A DNA stretch of 64,000 bases, from assembly GCA_037954235.1 (NCBI GenBank), contig JBBMOA010000012.1, positions 10,323,644 to 10,387,643 on the forward strand, read 5' to 3'. Position numbers and translations under genes: made by a program. The notes under the pieces are model-generated. The model ran no database searches. It was not told where the DNA came from and saw only the letters and a list, made by a program, of their open reading frames with translations. Below are positions 48,400 to 60,769 of the stretch, piece by piece; positions within the stretch are counted from its first letter, which is position 1, and every line of letters starts with the position of its first letter. This DNA comes from Aulostomus chinensis (taxonomy: Eukaryota; Chordata; Actinopteri; Syngnathiformes; Aulostomidae).

Positions 48400-50285
48400 T
48401 GAGAAGTGATGCCCGCGTGCTTCACACACATCCTAACAGTTTTTAACAAGCAGGTACATCCCCCTCCTTCCCTTTCTTTGTTACCTTGTAAATCGATAAT
48501 TGTTCAACAGGTTAAAGAAATACACGGTAGAGCAAAATAAAAGTTGAATTCCCTGCAACAGCCAATTCTTCAGTAGCTTTAGTGAACTGTTCTTCATCTA
48601 AACTGGCATGTAACGTTTATGTCATTTTAGTTGAATTCAGAGTTTGTGGAAAATAAGTTTTCTGTACCTTCATCGCCTGAGAAATTAGCAGTTAGATCTG
48701 ACTGATTATTGCACTGCGTGGATTGTTTGGTAGTGTCCTCTGAAAGTGATACTCAGCGGCTTTTTCTTCATGTTTTCTTTGTGCTGGCTGCATGAGTAAT
48801 TACAGCCTTGATTTCTGAGGCGCCGTGGTAAGATAAGATTGATAACTGCTGCTCCTGTGATTAAATACATTTCATCTGGGTGGTGTTTGAAATACTTAAA
48901 AAAAAAAAGTGCTCCTGACAGTAAACCATAGCAGCAAAACCACTGAAAAGTGACTAACAGCTTAATTTCTGATATTTTTGTGTCTGTGAAATGTAAAGTC
49001 TGTGCGTTGGTGTATTGTTTATGTTGACCCGTGCCCATGCATGATGTATAAACACCACAACTACCTTGAGCATCACTTCTGCAACTCGCACAGAATGCTG
49101 AGGTTGAACAGACAAAGACAAATCACAAGCTTTCTGATTTCCATAGTGCTGTGCATCTTTTAAACATAATGGCTAAACAATGAACAACACTGGGCTTGTG
49201 GCATTAGATGAAAAAGAACAGTGCAGCTACCTTTTCCCCCTCTTCATGCTGCTGCTGCTGCCTCTGCTGCTGCTACTGGGATGACTAATGCATAGAGGGT
49301 CATGGTGTAAATCTGTTGCCCTCAGGTCAGCCTACTGACACTTAATTGTTTGTCCTGTCATGTGTCACTTCTTAGAAATTTCATATCTAACCCTTGTTAG
49401 CCCTTTGTTTCTGTTTTAATCCCCAGTGTGGCAGAAAGATCAGGACTGTGCTGTGATCAAGATGTGTCAGATTACTTGTGTTGGGTCCTGTCATTTTGAT
49501 GCAATACAGACACAAGAGGCTTGGCTGTCATGTGCAGACGAATACCAGCGTTTCAGTGTTTAATAGAAAGCTTCGCATTTCTTAAGATGAGCGCTTAAGA
49601 GGGGCATGATTGGGCGTAAAATCTGCAGAGTGTAACTCACTGTTATTCAAATCGAAGAGGGCCTCCTCAGAGATGGGTCTCTCTCGTAGGCCCAGGCCAC
49701 TGTAGATGCAACACGTGTATAAACAAGGGTAGCAAGCGGGCATCTTTGTTTCCTACTTCCAGAGCCATCCATGACACCCCCCAGAATGGACAGCAGACCT
49801 GTTATGACCTGTTATACACTCACTTTTTCTCATTTTAAAGCACTTTGGGAATATAGGAAAGCCGTTACAAATAAGATTATAAATTGGCAGGTACATCAAT
49901 CACGGCTCACATGTAATATTGCTTGTTTTCACTCCACCAACACGCCACAGCACAAAAGAGCACGAATCTCCAGTTAGTTAAATTATAGCTTTTATGGGAG
50001 GCAAAATCCGTTTTTTATTACGAGTTTATTTTTTATTTCTTTTATTCACATGTTTTTGTCCGTGGGTTGTCTTTGTGCGCTGTATGAGTGTGTACGACTG
50101 TGTTTGTGTGAGTAAATGCCTTTAAGTAGCACTGTGAGAATGATTCAGTATCACCCACGATGTCATTTATTTTGCTGCTCTTAAAAGAAATTCTGGTTTA
50201 TTACAGCCTGGTTTTATTATTATTGTATTAGTTATTATTCCTTTCTTCTCCAAAGTCCCTAAATAGATGATGGACAAATTGGTCA
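48400..50285. other. Unique sequence, no gene recognised
   Basis: Includes a short TGC-rich run at 49,247-49,276 and A-runs near 48,898. The minus-strand frame 48,706-49,038 (110 codons) is Lys- and His-rich and has no splice support. Confidence 0.4.
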
Positions 50286-50289
50286 AATC

Positions 50290-50352
50290 ATTATTATAAT
50301 AATAATAATACTTATTATTGTTATTATTATTATTATTATTGTTGTTGTTGTT
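50290..50352 (+). repeat. Compound (ATT/GTT)n trinucleotide repeat
   Basis: AAT/ATT units change to TTATTG and then to pure GTT at the right end. The poly-Asn frame on the minus strand is an artefact of this array. Confidence 0.95.
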
Positions 50353-50599
50353 AAACTGTCTGTTGTAAGTCACAATTTACAGATCAACTCCCTGAATTAA
50401 GCTCCATCTACAATTGATTTTGTGGTATTTTCAGTTGGCTGGGTGACAATTAATTTTGGTTGAATGGTTAATTTTGGGGGTTACTAAGTCATACAGGCAA
50501 GTATAATCAAATCGAACAGCTTCAGACTTGATGTTAACAGTAGTACTGCGTAAACCAGCAGGGAGTTTTGGAGAAACATGTAAGACACCAGAGGATTTT

Positions 50600-50722
50600 T
50601 AGACCAGATCCCTATATCCAAACATTACAATTTAAACTGCATGCACCCCTCCTCCAAGTTGGGTGAACTTTGGCCTCAAAGTTTTTGCATAATCCTGCTA
50701 ACAGTAATATAACTCCAAAACC
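50600..50722 (+). repeat. Interspersed repeat, GCGTAATCCTGCTAAC family, second copy
   Basis: Carries CACCCCTCCTCCAAGTTGGG and GTTTTTGCATAATCCTGCTA, which align with CCCCCTCCTTCCATTGCG and GTTTTGCGTAATCCTGC in the copy at 15.7 kb. It is more diverged than that copy. Confidence 0.5.
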
Positions 50723-52561
50723 AGGACCTCCACAAGCGGTGGCTGAGGTGACAACAGGTAGAACAACAGTGGTTCTTTTCCACAAAACACAAGAACTTCA
50801 CTGCTCGCCTTCGTCTCAGAGTTGACAAATATAAAAATAACCTCTACCCTTGTCATGATATGATGTATTCATCTGTGAAATTATATACCGTGTTGTCTAC
50901 TTTATTTTATTTTGCAAACTAATATATAGACTCAAACACGACGGGGCATTTCCTATGTGTGCGCTTATGATGGAGTCTGTTTTTTTGTTGGGTTTTTTTT
51001 TCCACTCCTGCAGTTTCCCACCTGCAACACAGTGAGGTTATCACCCAAAGCCTTAACAAATGATGCGCTTGTGTTTGTATGAATGTATTGATCAGCACTC
51101 TTTTCAAGCAGATATCTTTCTTTATTTCGGTTGGCAGCTTTTGTAGGCAGGAACACCGTCTCCCCTTCATGCCGTGTCTTCTTTTTTTTTTATTTTTTGC
51201 CTCACTGGCTTCCCTAACTGCCCTGCTTTATTGAATAAATTCAAGCTGTCACTTCCCATGCTGGTAGAATAACTCAAACGCAACATATAATAATACAGAA
51301 AAAGTAGGATAAAATAATCTTGTCATGGCTGTAAAAGTGATTGCTCGACGCTCCAGGCGGCAATCAATATACTAATTCCATAATTTATACTGGCTGCAAT
51401 TGAGGAGGAAGGAAGCTCTAATATGGTATTTCTTGGCTCACTGACCAACTTTGACCTTCAATAGTAGTGAGAGTGGGATTATTGTGCTGTTCAGCTCAAA
51501 GAAATCACCAACAAGAGTTGAGAGGGAGCGTCTGACATTTTATGTTCAGGACCAAAACCTAAACTGATTAATTCTTGGTAAGCACCAGCTCTTGAGCTTT
51601 CCCTATCTTTATGACCGCAAATCCCTGACACTCAGCTGACAGAGGGAAACATAAAAGCTGGACAATGATTCCCGACAACTTATTTCTTTTATCCTGTCTT
51701 TTTATGGAAGGGGAGGCACCTTTTTCTTCACCCTGGAGTAAGACTTTTTTTCACCAGAATTAATTATCATTTCCTCATTTTATCTGTTTCAGCTTATGCT
51801 TAGGGACCTATTAACTTTTAATTATGTCCTTTTATGATTTTTTTTTCCCCCCAGCTGATATTTTATGTAAAGCCATAGCTCTGACTGTAAACTACCATAT
51901 ATTTGTACACACAGTTCAACATCTGAGAGTAGATCACTGGAGTACTACATGACGAGCAGAACACCGAAGGCAACCAAAGTTTCTCTGAAAAGAAGGAATT
52001 GATTGCAATTACCAGAGACATTTTTTTCCAAGTGTTTTTCTGCCCCCTCTAGTGACACTGATAACTTAATGATCCCTAAAAATGCATGCAATTTGCCTCA
52101 ATTGGATTTAACTGTATTGTATACTTATGTGCTAGAGATTTCCAATCACAGATGGTCTGATTGAGCATCAGCCCTTCCATTGCAAATGGTGGCATCAACA
52201 TCCAGGGAGTATAGGTCTCGAATATTATTTAACTGTTTTAAACTTGAGTCAAACTTTTGGCTCCTGTTGCTGCAAGTGTCTGATAAGTGACGCACTACAC
52301 GTCATGTAATTATAATAATTTTAACTGCGCTGTGTTCGACCAGAGCGTCACAGGAGTTGCAAGATCATTTTTGTACATCAAATCAACATTTTAAAAAATA
52401 GTCTCTTTTTAGTCATAGCATTTGCAAAAGAAAAAAAAAAGTTTGTTAAATCTAAACTCTAAAGTTTTTGGATATACTTAGTATAAGATATTATTGCATA
52501 AACCTTTATTTTGGTAGTTGAGGGCTGAAAAGTTCAGAAATCCCTGCGTGAGTTGTATCTA
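50722..52561. other. Unique sequence with a possible regulatory block
   Basis: No gene recognised. The block 51,190-51,460 is repeat-free and contains AATCAATATACTAATTCC and CATAATTTATAC, so a regulatory role is possible. Overlapping minus-strand frames at 50.92-51.17 kb are Lys-rich and unsupported. Confidence 0.35.
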
Positions 52562-52615
52562 AGATTACGCAAAACCTGCTGGACTGAATTTTATAGAACA
52601 TGGTGGAACAGGATC
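52562..52615 (-). repeat. Interspersed repeat, GCGTAATCCTGCTAAC family, third copy
   Basis: Read on the minus strand it gives TTCCACCATGTTCTATAAAA, TTCAGTCCAGCAGGTTTTGC and GTAATCTT, the same order as the copy at 15.7 kb, in the opposite orientation. Only the 3-prime part is present. Confidence 0.5.
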
Positions 52616-52784
52616 ATCTTAATGAATCAGTTTTATCACAGATTTTTTTTAATGAAAACATAGCCTTTCTGTTTTTAACATGGTTTTAGCAGAAGCATGC
52701 GCTCCACCCTGTAGTTTGTCTATTGATTCATACGTTGCTAATTAGGAGGTTTATGTAAGTGTGTTTTTAGTCTTCCAGACTACT

Positions 52785-52806
52785 AAAAAAAAAAAAAAAA
52801 AAAAAA
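52785..52806 (+). repeat. A22 homopolymer
   Basis: Twenty-two consecutive A. No clear retroposon body precedes it on the plus strand. Confidence 0.95.
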
Positions 52807-53285
52807 TCCCTTAATCTTCAGAATCAACAGTAGTGATCTCAATTCCAAACATCATCAACGGACCTTCTCTGAGCTGCATCCTCATCAAGCCAAATCAGCC
52901 CAAGTAGAAAAGCCCACGAATAGTGACTGTGCAGTGTGTCAGGTCTAATGCTGGATGGAGGGTGGTCCGACCCAGCAGGTAGGCAGTGGCCAGTAGGACC
53001 CCTGCCAGGTTATTGAGAACAGGAGGAGCTGCTGGTGTCATAATGATCACTAAATGTCTGAGATGCTCAGTTACAGCAGGAGATGGCAAGAAGGTGGATG
53101 ACCTTTGCTATATTGACCTACTGTTGACTCTTCACGGGGCGCACAGCAACACAAGAAACAGCACTCATGAGGCAAAGAAGGCGAGAAAATACAACTTGAG
53201 TTCACTGCATATAAACTAGATACCTCTAGATGTGGTCCTTTTACTGCATATGTGTGCAGCCAAGCGTGCGCATATGGGGTGTTAG
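52807..53285. other. Ambiguous block open on both strands
   Basis: A 64-codon minus-strand frame (52,895-53,089) with a hydrophobic run (NNLAGVLLATAYLLG) lies opposite a 77-codon plus-strand frame (52,986-53,219). Neither has clean splice sites or a known motif. Either could be an exon, and both could be chance. Confidence 0.2.
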
Positions 53286-53292
53286 CGTGCGT

Positions 53293-53323
<31 letters not shown>

Positions 53324-53345
53324 TGTGTGGAGGGGGTGGGGGTGT
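53286..53345 (+). repeat. GT microsatellite running into a G17 tract
   Basis: GT units to 53,306, then G at 53,307-53,323, then GTGTGTGGAGGGGGTGGGGG. At least three further G-runs follow the long tract, so a G-quadruplex is possible on the plus strand. Confidence 0.93.
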
Positions 53346-55595
53346 GACAGACAGTGGTCTCACCTCACACTTCATGTCCCAAATAGATTAAAAGAATTTT
53401 TGCCAGATTCTCCCTTTTCCTGCTGCCGCCCGGAGCAGAATGAGCACGTGTGAGGATAATTAAAATTGATGATATAGAATGACAGAGACATGATTTCTGC
53501 CTGCAGCAAGAGGTCTCCCAAGACAGTCTAACCAAACTGTCATGCCACTGCAATTCTGTTTTACATGACTGTTTCACCTTACTAAACTGATCGCCAGTAA
53601 ATACCCCATTGAATTAAAGAATGATGTATCAGTCTGGGGGCTGAAGGTTATGTTCGTTTGATGGAAATTGTCCTCTCAAGGCCCTTTATCATCATTAGGT
53701 TAGTGCAAGTCATTTCTTTTGAATTATCATAGATTTTCATCCTGGAGAATTTTCAGAATATCTCAACTGCTGCTGACTTTTATCAGACAGGTTATGTTAC
53801 GAATGAATTCCCCTTATTAACAGTATTTGTATCATTATCTCATATTTAGAATAAATGTATTTCATAAATAACATCCAGAAAGCTCGGGTTTCTTCCACTT
53901 GTGCGCAGGTGAGAGGATAATGTCAAAGTAATTATCACAGTGCAGAATAACAAAACAGCAGCTTCTGATTATTCATGAGTTAGGAAAGTTTTATATATCC
54001 AAATGTGTTGGCTTGTGTGAACATGGTGGCTTTTAAAAAAGATTGTTAATTATTGCAAATCAGGGCGTTGCAATAAGATCCCTACAGCAATATTTCATAA
54101 TATTTTTTTTCACAGTACTGTGTCAATATTTCACCTCCTATCAATGGAATTAAAAAAAGAATCAGCATACGGTGAGATCCATGCCAATAACCACCCCAGG
54201 TCATCTGTCTATAAATACAACAGTGGATCCATATGAGATTAACTGATAGAGATTATGTTTATTAGTTGTTTTTTTTCATGTCACTTCAGTCCTGAGTGGG
54301 AACGGTCTCTAGTTTAGATGGAGAACAGCTGTCAGTGAGAAGAGCAGGAAGACACAGGGCTGGACACGGAACAGGATAGGGGGAGGGGGGATGGTCGGCG
54401 GTAAGGCTCTAAACCCCCCTCCAGGGTCTGTCTAAAGATAAATATTGATTGTGGACAGTTTTAATTACTTCCTTAAATTGAGCAATTTTGGTTTTCCCAG
54501 TTGGCTCCCTGTGAAAATCCATGTAGGATTCCACATTGAGGGAGAGGGAGAGGGTTGAGCATGGCGCGCCATAAATCACTGCAGATACATAATTCATTGG
54601 AAACATGTGAAAAGGACAAGACAAGATGCTTTAGATCATTGAAAACAGCATCTCCACAGGTCTTTCTATGTATTGAGATCTCCCTCTGCTTGTGTAGGCA
54701 TCAAATGTGTTCTGCTCTCACCGTAAAATGTGCTTCCTTGTAATTTTATTCATGTTTCTATTTATTTTCACATGAGATCCACTTAAAATACAAAGGGAGA
54801 GGTTATAATAGAAGTAGTGTTTTGTGTCTTTGGGAGGGTGAGATGGGCGCTAGTCTCTATTGACGTGTAGACTCGTCTCATTGTGAGTCATGATTCAGGT
54901 CGTCCTATTATAGCACAGGGACTCTCTGGGCCACAGATTCTTTATCTCCTAAATGATCAAGCATCACATCTTGTTATAAAAAGAAGTGGTTGACATGCAG
55001 TCGCCCCATCATTCAAATACACTGCACTGATAGACCAGCACGATATCACTTAATTCAATAAAGATTTGCAACGTGGGACTCATTATTATCATATCAGGGT
55101 TATCTGACTGACTCCACTCGAGGAATCAGTCACCACTTTGGACTCAGACTTAATGCTGATACTGAATGGCCTCAATGTGTCTGATGTCTCTTGCTTCCTT
55201 TTACCATTTTATCATTCACAAACTGATCTAAACCGCCACGATTCTACCAATCAGGTAGCATGAGAGTGAAAAATGAAGCACCTGAATCATAAAGGCACAC
55301 GTCTGAGCAGCTGAAGAATGCTGTATTACGCGACGAAAACGATTTCAATTTAAAGTTCTATAGTATTGCAGCTTTTGCTAGCACAGTTGTCATGAAAATG
55401 TAAAAGGCCTGTTGCATGAGTTGAAATGGAAAATTTTTGAAAAAGTGTATTAAGTGTAAGTGTAGATATTGGCATGAGTATTTGGCTAAGATTATTAGTC
55501 TTAATTTCTGCTATGAAAGGCGATTAAGAGATATCACTAATCACAATATAAATGAATATATTACTCTTGTTGTACAGTCTTATTCTGTATATCAC

Positions 55596-55633
<38 letters not shown>

Positions 55634-56182
55634 ACTGTTTGTACTTTGCAATGTTCAATACGTCCACAAAGTTTGTTTGCTCATAATGGCAATAATCAAC
55701 TGGCTCCAAAGGGGGAACAAAAAAAAACCTGGTTTGAAAATGACAAAAGAGAAGGGAACCAAGACTTAAGGTAAACTGGTACCAGGAAGCTAGTGTTAGT
55801 GCAGTGGGGATCATGTTGATTCACCGCTGGCAGCTTCCGCAGACGAGCATGATGAACAGCAGTCATGTCAGGAAAGGAGAAAGGTAGAATTTTGGCGTTG
55901 AAGCACTTGCTGGTCTGATACCTTGATAAGTACGCTGGGTAATGCAGTTCATAGAGTACAGGGATCTGAGCAAAGTGCTGGTATGCTGGAAAAAAATCCG
56001 GTCCACCAACATGCAGAAGTGTCTGTGAGTACTGCAGCAACCCACTTGTAGCCTCTTCACAAATTTATTGGACCATGTTTTGTCACTGTTGGCTTATAAA
56101 CTGAGCAGCAGTCTGGTTCTTGTAGCTGCACTTCGCCTGTAAATGGCAGACTTCCGCTCTTCCTTCCTCAGGATTGACCTAC
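53346..56182. other. Intron-like sequence, no exon recognised
   Basis: Unique AT-rich sequence. The block 54,840-55,130 is repeat-free. Frames at 55.4-56.06 kb read through or beside the GT array and are unsupported. Confidence 0.38.
55599..55634 (+). repeat. (TG)n microsatellite ending CGCAC
   Basis: About 17 perfect TG units preceded by ACATA and followed by CGCACTG. Confidence 0.96.
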
Positions 56183-56351
56183 CTGTAGGCCTGTAGGAGT
56201 TCCTCTCCGCTCATCAGTCCCAAATAGCCACGCGCCCTCCCCTGAGACCCAGCACTCCATATAACCTAACAGATTGCTCACTGGAATTTCACGGTTGAGG
56301 TTTCCGAGCAGTGCATTATTCTGTTGTATTTTAAAAGACCCCTCCTCTGAC
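56183..56351 (-). CDS. Probable internal coding exon, unidentified protein
   Basis: On the minus strand a pyrimidine-rich tract (about 56,354-56,377) ends in GTGCACAG at 56,352. It is followed by 169 nt and the donor CTACAG|GTAGGT at 56,183/56,182. Only one of the three frames is open: one base plus 56 codons, entry phase 2, exit phase 0. The peptide is rich in Gly, Glu and Asn, with pieces such as NNALLGNLNREIPVSNLLGY, ECWVSGEGAWLFGTDERR and GTPTGLQ. Two good splice sites of the right polarity around a single open frame make this the best internal exon in the window. I do not recognise the family. It has the same strand as the putative terminal exon at 4.7-5.0 kb. Confidence 0.5.
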
Positions 56352-57899
56352 CTGTGCACAGAGGCGCAGGAGGAAGGATTTTTACACTCTGTTTATCAGA
56401 GATGCCACCAACAACTGGCTCAGAGTTGTTCCTCTGTGGGCTGAGAGAGTGAGAGGTAGAGCGCTGACCTTAATCTTAAGGGTTGTGCTGTTATAGGCAG
56501 AGGTGAGTCTGGTCAGCTGTACAACACTTGCCCATTGTCCATCCATAACGTGACATCAGCTGGGGAATGCATACAAAGTGAGGCATTAAATGTAGATGGA
56601 TACTTCAATTGTAGTCTTGCTCACATGGGACTCAGTAGAACATTTTCAGCCTAATGTTCAGCTGATTTTTCCTCACTATTTGTATTCAACAGAGAAGCAT
56701 AAAAATGAAATAAACAGAATAGAGGCTGCAAGAATACTGAAAGCCTCGTCCTACATGATTACACTAGTGCAAACAGAAACGAGGGGGATCTTCTCTGGCC
56801 CGCGCTGCATTCAGCCATTGTTGTTTGATGTGTCTGTGTTTGTAAGGTTGTTTTCTGATATCTGACCTGCTTCACATTCTTATTCATGTAAGCGGATCAG
56901 CATATATACTATGCATCAACAGTGTAAACACCGCTCAACTCTTTGCCTCACCCTGCAGACGATGAGGACTGTTCTTAAACAAACTCAAATGAATAAATAA
57001 TACTTCACGGAAGTGCTTGTACTCATATCCATAAATTTCCTCGCCAGGCCTCACGCCATGACATGAGTGTGAGTGAGAGTCCCGCTTGTGATTGCATACC
57101 TCCTCTTCTTATGCACCAGTCTGACAAGCCCATGTCTTAGTGGGTGTTAGGGTGGAGGGGTAGACAAGCCCCTCGCTCTGAGTGCTAATGGATGATTGGA
57201 GGCTGGATAGGAGGCTTCAGTTCTCTCTTTTATCCTGGTCTGCTTTTGACCCAGAGAGGCAGCAGTAATCGGCCCGGCAGAGGGGTAATCATTTCCCGTG
57301 TGCAGACTCTGATAAGTTGGAACACCTTCCCCCGTCAGCGGAGGGTGCTCCCGCGGCCTCCCCGGTTATCGCTCTCCCCGGCGCCCCCTTCAAGAGGCTG
57401 CGTTGCCTCTCCTCTCCCAGGCTCAAAGGCTCCATCAACAGCTGCTCTCTGCTTCGCTTTCATCTGACAGAGCACATAAGCCGGTAAAAGGGAGAAAAAA
57501 TAAACTGGCTTCTATCTCTCAAATTGTGATCTTATGAATTCGATTTGGTCACTTTTAAAATGTAACTGCACAATTTGTTATTTTCTCCTCGTTCCCCTTT
57601 CTCTGTTAATATCTGTGACGATAAATGGCTTCAATTGACAGGCTCTGTGTTTTGTTGTGTGCCTCTGTATTCCTGATAAGGCGGCATGCACATCATGGTC
57701 ACCTGAAGGGGCTGAGAAGTTCTCTGAGGCTGGAGTGCTGTTGCTAAACACCTTTCATGTAAGCCACTGTGAAAATAGTTTGGCTTATTCTGTTGAGGAA
57801 AATCCCCATGTTTTGCTTGATTACATTTTGTTATGGTTTTCCTCCCATTTTTCAGAGAGCTTCTTAAGCCTGTTGAGATTACTGTTTAATAGGGATGAT

Positions 57900-58220
57900 A
57901 TTGTGCTGGCTTTATTGGCTATTTGCAGCTGCAGCACCGGTTCATTTAATAGCCCCATCGGTTGTTAAAAGGATTACACAGCTGCCGCACTCTACTACAG
58001 GCCTCTGGTGGAAAAAGACACCATCGCCTAAAACGGGAAAGGGAAAATAATTTTGTCCGAAATGTGTGATCATACATGCAAAGTTTGCCTGCCACATTTA
58101 AATTACCTGCTCCCTCCCTTTGTGAGCTGATGATTTCCCATTCCATATCTAAGTGACCTTTAGAAGGCCAGAGGCACTACCCAGCATTGATTAGATAAAT
58201 TGATCCCCATGCATTCAAAG
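57900..58220. promoter_or_regulatory. Candidate conserved non-coding element
   Basis: Repeat-free, with TTTAATAGCC, TTTAAATTACC, CATTGATTAG and GATATTAATTAG. It ends shortly before a G13 run at 58,300-58,312. Function is inferred from motifs. Confidence 0.33.
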
Positions 58221-58299
58221 GATATTAATTAGACATGGAAAACAAGTGAATGAACACAAATAGCTCTTAGTTTAAATGCAATAGCAAATAAAAGATTGT

Positions 58300-58312
58300 G
58301 GGGGGGGGGGGG
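58300..58312 (+). repeat. G13 homopolymer
   Basis: Thirteen G following GATTGT. Confidence 0.93.
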
Positions 58313-59662
58313 TGAAGGCAAATACATCGAGCTCAAATTTCCCGATAGCACTTTTAAATTAGGAAGCTCTTGCAGAAACTTTCTTGCATGAAGAACATTG
58401 TTTTTGTCAATTACAATGGTCGCTTCTTTGTCATGTAAATTCTCCTATTAAACCATTTTCTTTCCAAGACAAAACAAATCAACATGATTACCGATCTTTT
58501 CTGAAGATCAATACGCAGCCTGACTGAATGTGTCATCTTTAAATGCGGACGCATGCTGAGACGTCGCACTACAGCAGCCTGTGACTCGTCCATGTCAGCA
58601 GCAGCTGCCAGATAGGTTTCAATCGAGAGGGCAGAGATACAATATGTGCCAAAGCTAACAGCTGTTAACTACACAACCTGCAGGCTATGAACTGCAGCTC
58701 CGTCCACTGTCAGTCTCTCCACAGTTAAATATTCCAGGAGGAATGTGTTACAACAAGGCCATACATAACGGGTGAAAACCCTTTACACCAATATTGCTCT
58801 CAAAATTGGCAGGATGAGCAGGAGGGACATGAGGGATGCTTGTGAGTGGTAACCTATCCCTCTCAGCCCCCCTGGGAGCCACTTGGCCAGCTTTCATCCA
58901 CATAATTATAATAAATTTGACATTTCATAGATAATATTGATTTCTTTATTTTAGCATTTCACCATAGGTGACAGTCTAGTGTCAAGAATGAAATTTCTAT
59001 TGATCTTCTGCGCATTAATCCCTCATGTGTATGTGATCATTTTTATAAGACCTTTTACTGCACATAAATCAATATTTCATATTTTCAGCCATGCCAGAGG
59101 AGATGTCATATTTGTAAACTGTGTCTTGACACTAGCAATTCCTTTCTTGTTCAGCTGCAACTGTGCAAGACCAGTCAATTTGGGGTGGTGGGAGCAGAGG
59201 CACAAGGGAAGAGGGGAGGAGGAGGAAGAAGGGGTAGGGGGGAGAGAATTTGTAGTCTGTGGCTTTGGTCTGGGAGGAGCTGAGCCCTTCTCCAGATACG
59301 AACTGCCGCACTGATGATGAAATATCATTTTTTGGAATTAATTTGCTTTCAAAGCGATGAGGGCTGTTAATAATGAAAATGAACTGCAAAATCTGTCAGA
59401 TTCATTAAGGAAGCACTTCAGAAAAGAATATTGAACAATTTTCTGTTAATTTATTTAATCCCTGGTTTTATTATAGCCTAAAGCAGGACATTAATCAGTC
59501 AAAGAATGAAACTCACAGATCTGATAATACCTGGCTTGAAGTTGGGTGTTTTGGTATATTTGGTTGTTGCATTTCACATATATTTTTCATAATAAAGCAA
59601 CAGTTATTGATGTGCTTTAAAAACAAACAAACATGAAATCCTTTTTTTTTTTTCTTTCCCCT

Positions 59663-59855
59663 TCACAAACCACAAACTTTCAGCAGAGGGAATATTTCAT
59701 TCGCAGCAGAAATTTCCACCGGCTGCATGTCCAGCATCCTCAAAGTGTCAGGATGAATGATGCCCTCCATGATAATTTGAAATAAGATTTCTCCACACAC
59801 AGGAATGTTGTTCTCAGCTGCATATAACATGACAATAGCCATGGAGAATGCACAA
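59663..59855 (-). CDS. Possible coding exon, unidentified protein
   Basis: After a moderate minus-strand acceptor (CACCAAACAG at 59,856) one frame is open for 63 codons to a TGA at 59,663-59,665. Pieces such as YAAENNIPVCGEILFQI and HPDTLRMLDMQPVEIS look like real helical protein. As an internal exon it would need to leave at a GT just before the stop (AAA|GTTTGT or TGTG|GTTTGT), which are weak donors. A second minus-strand frame covers the same bases, so the call is tentative. Entry phase would be 2. That does not follow directly from the candidate at 60.5 kb, which leaves in phase 1. Confidence 0.33.
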
Positions 59856-60496
59856 CTGTTTGGTGAAGAATATGATCACCTGAATGGTGCAGACACCTGA
59901 CCTTTTCCCAGTCTCCCTTAACATGTCCCTTCCATACAATCAGTTTAAGAACGCTGCACAAGAAAGGCCAGTCCATTAAGAGAATATGCTAATTTTGCCA
60001 TCTGCTCCTAATTGATGCCATTTTACCAAATAAACAAGACTTCTGTCTACAATGGATGTGTTTCTGCCAGTTAAAAGGATATGTCAGATCGGCTTTTTCC
60101 TGTAATTTTCTCTCTGAGAGCTATTGGTGTGCCATTATTGCAAATTATAAGTCTCTCCTTTTAAAGAGAGGTGCTATTCTTGCTGTGTTTTTTTTCTCTC
60201 TCTCTCCTCCTTAAAGGCCATCCACTATTTTTTTTTTTTTTGTCAGTCACTGCAGAATTTTCATTCAAGTGAAAAGGTGTCAGTGCCTGACTGTTTGAGC
60301 ATGATGACAGATACGCTGGGGAAGTGTGAGTGACTGCCTGACACCATAGAGGTTTGTCAATGATGTCAACAGCACTCACACAGGCGGCTAACACCGTATT
60401 GTCCCGGACACTCTACAGGACAGCGCCGTAATACGGGACGTAGACAAGGCGTGATGTGTTATCTCTGCAACCGCGATCCCATCCTTCAGTCTTTAC

Positions 60497-60683
60497 CAGC
60501 AGCCATGACTGAAGGTCTATGAGGATCCACAAAGTTGCTCAGATTCATCTTCCCTGTCAGCCATGTAGGACTGTATGAGCTTGTTCCTCCATTCAAGTAA
60601 TGCTGATGTATCTGCTGTCCACATGCCTTTGGCTCCACTTTGTTGGAAAGAAGGGAAAGACCCATCACAATGAACCTTTGGGC
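60497..60683 (-). CDS. Possible coding exon, unidentified protein
   Basis: The minus strand has an acceptor GGCTTGGTCAG at 60,684 with a weak pyrimidine tract, 187 open nt, and the donor GCTGCTG|GTAAAG at 60,497. In that frame the peptide includes NKVEPKACGQQIHQHYLNGG and TWLTGKMNLSNFVDPHRP, entry phase 0, exit phase 1. A different frame is also open over most of the segment, reads ALLEWRNKLIQSYMADREDE, and stops at TAG before the donor. Both look protein-like, so frame and reality are uncertain. Confidence 0.3.
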
Positions 60684-60724
60684 CTGACCAAGCCAAATTG
60701 TTCTTTAGCAAAGGGGCTATCAAA

Positions 60725-60730
60725 GTGTGT

Positions 60731-60763
<33 letters not shown>

Positions 60764-60768
60764 GGGGG
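60725..60768 (+). repeat. GT microsatellite running into a G22 tract
   Basis: GT units to 60,746, then 22 consecutive G (60,747-60,768). It has the same GT-then-G layout as 53,286-53,323. Confidence 0.95.
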
Positions 60769-60769
60769 T

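Larger units (their letters stand above)
56360..59660. other. Intron-like sequence with possible regulatory blocks
   Basis: No further exon was accepted. Plus-strand frames at 56,596-56,865 (89 codons), 57,192-57,467 and 57,657-57,968 have no splice or promoter support. The frames at 59.0-59.4 kb are low-complexity purine/pyrimidine translations. Confidence 0.35.

Noticed and set aside
50167..50373. Poly-Asn/Tyr minus-strand frame
   Set aside because: Translation of the ATT trinucleotide repeat.
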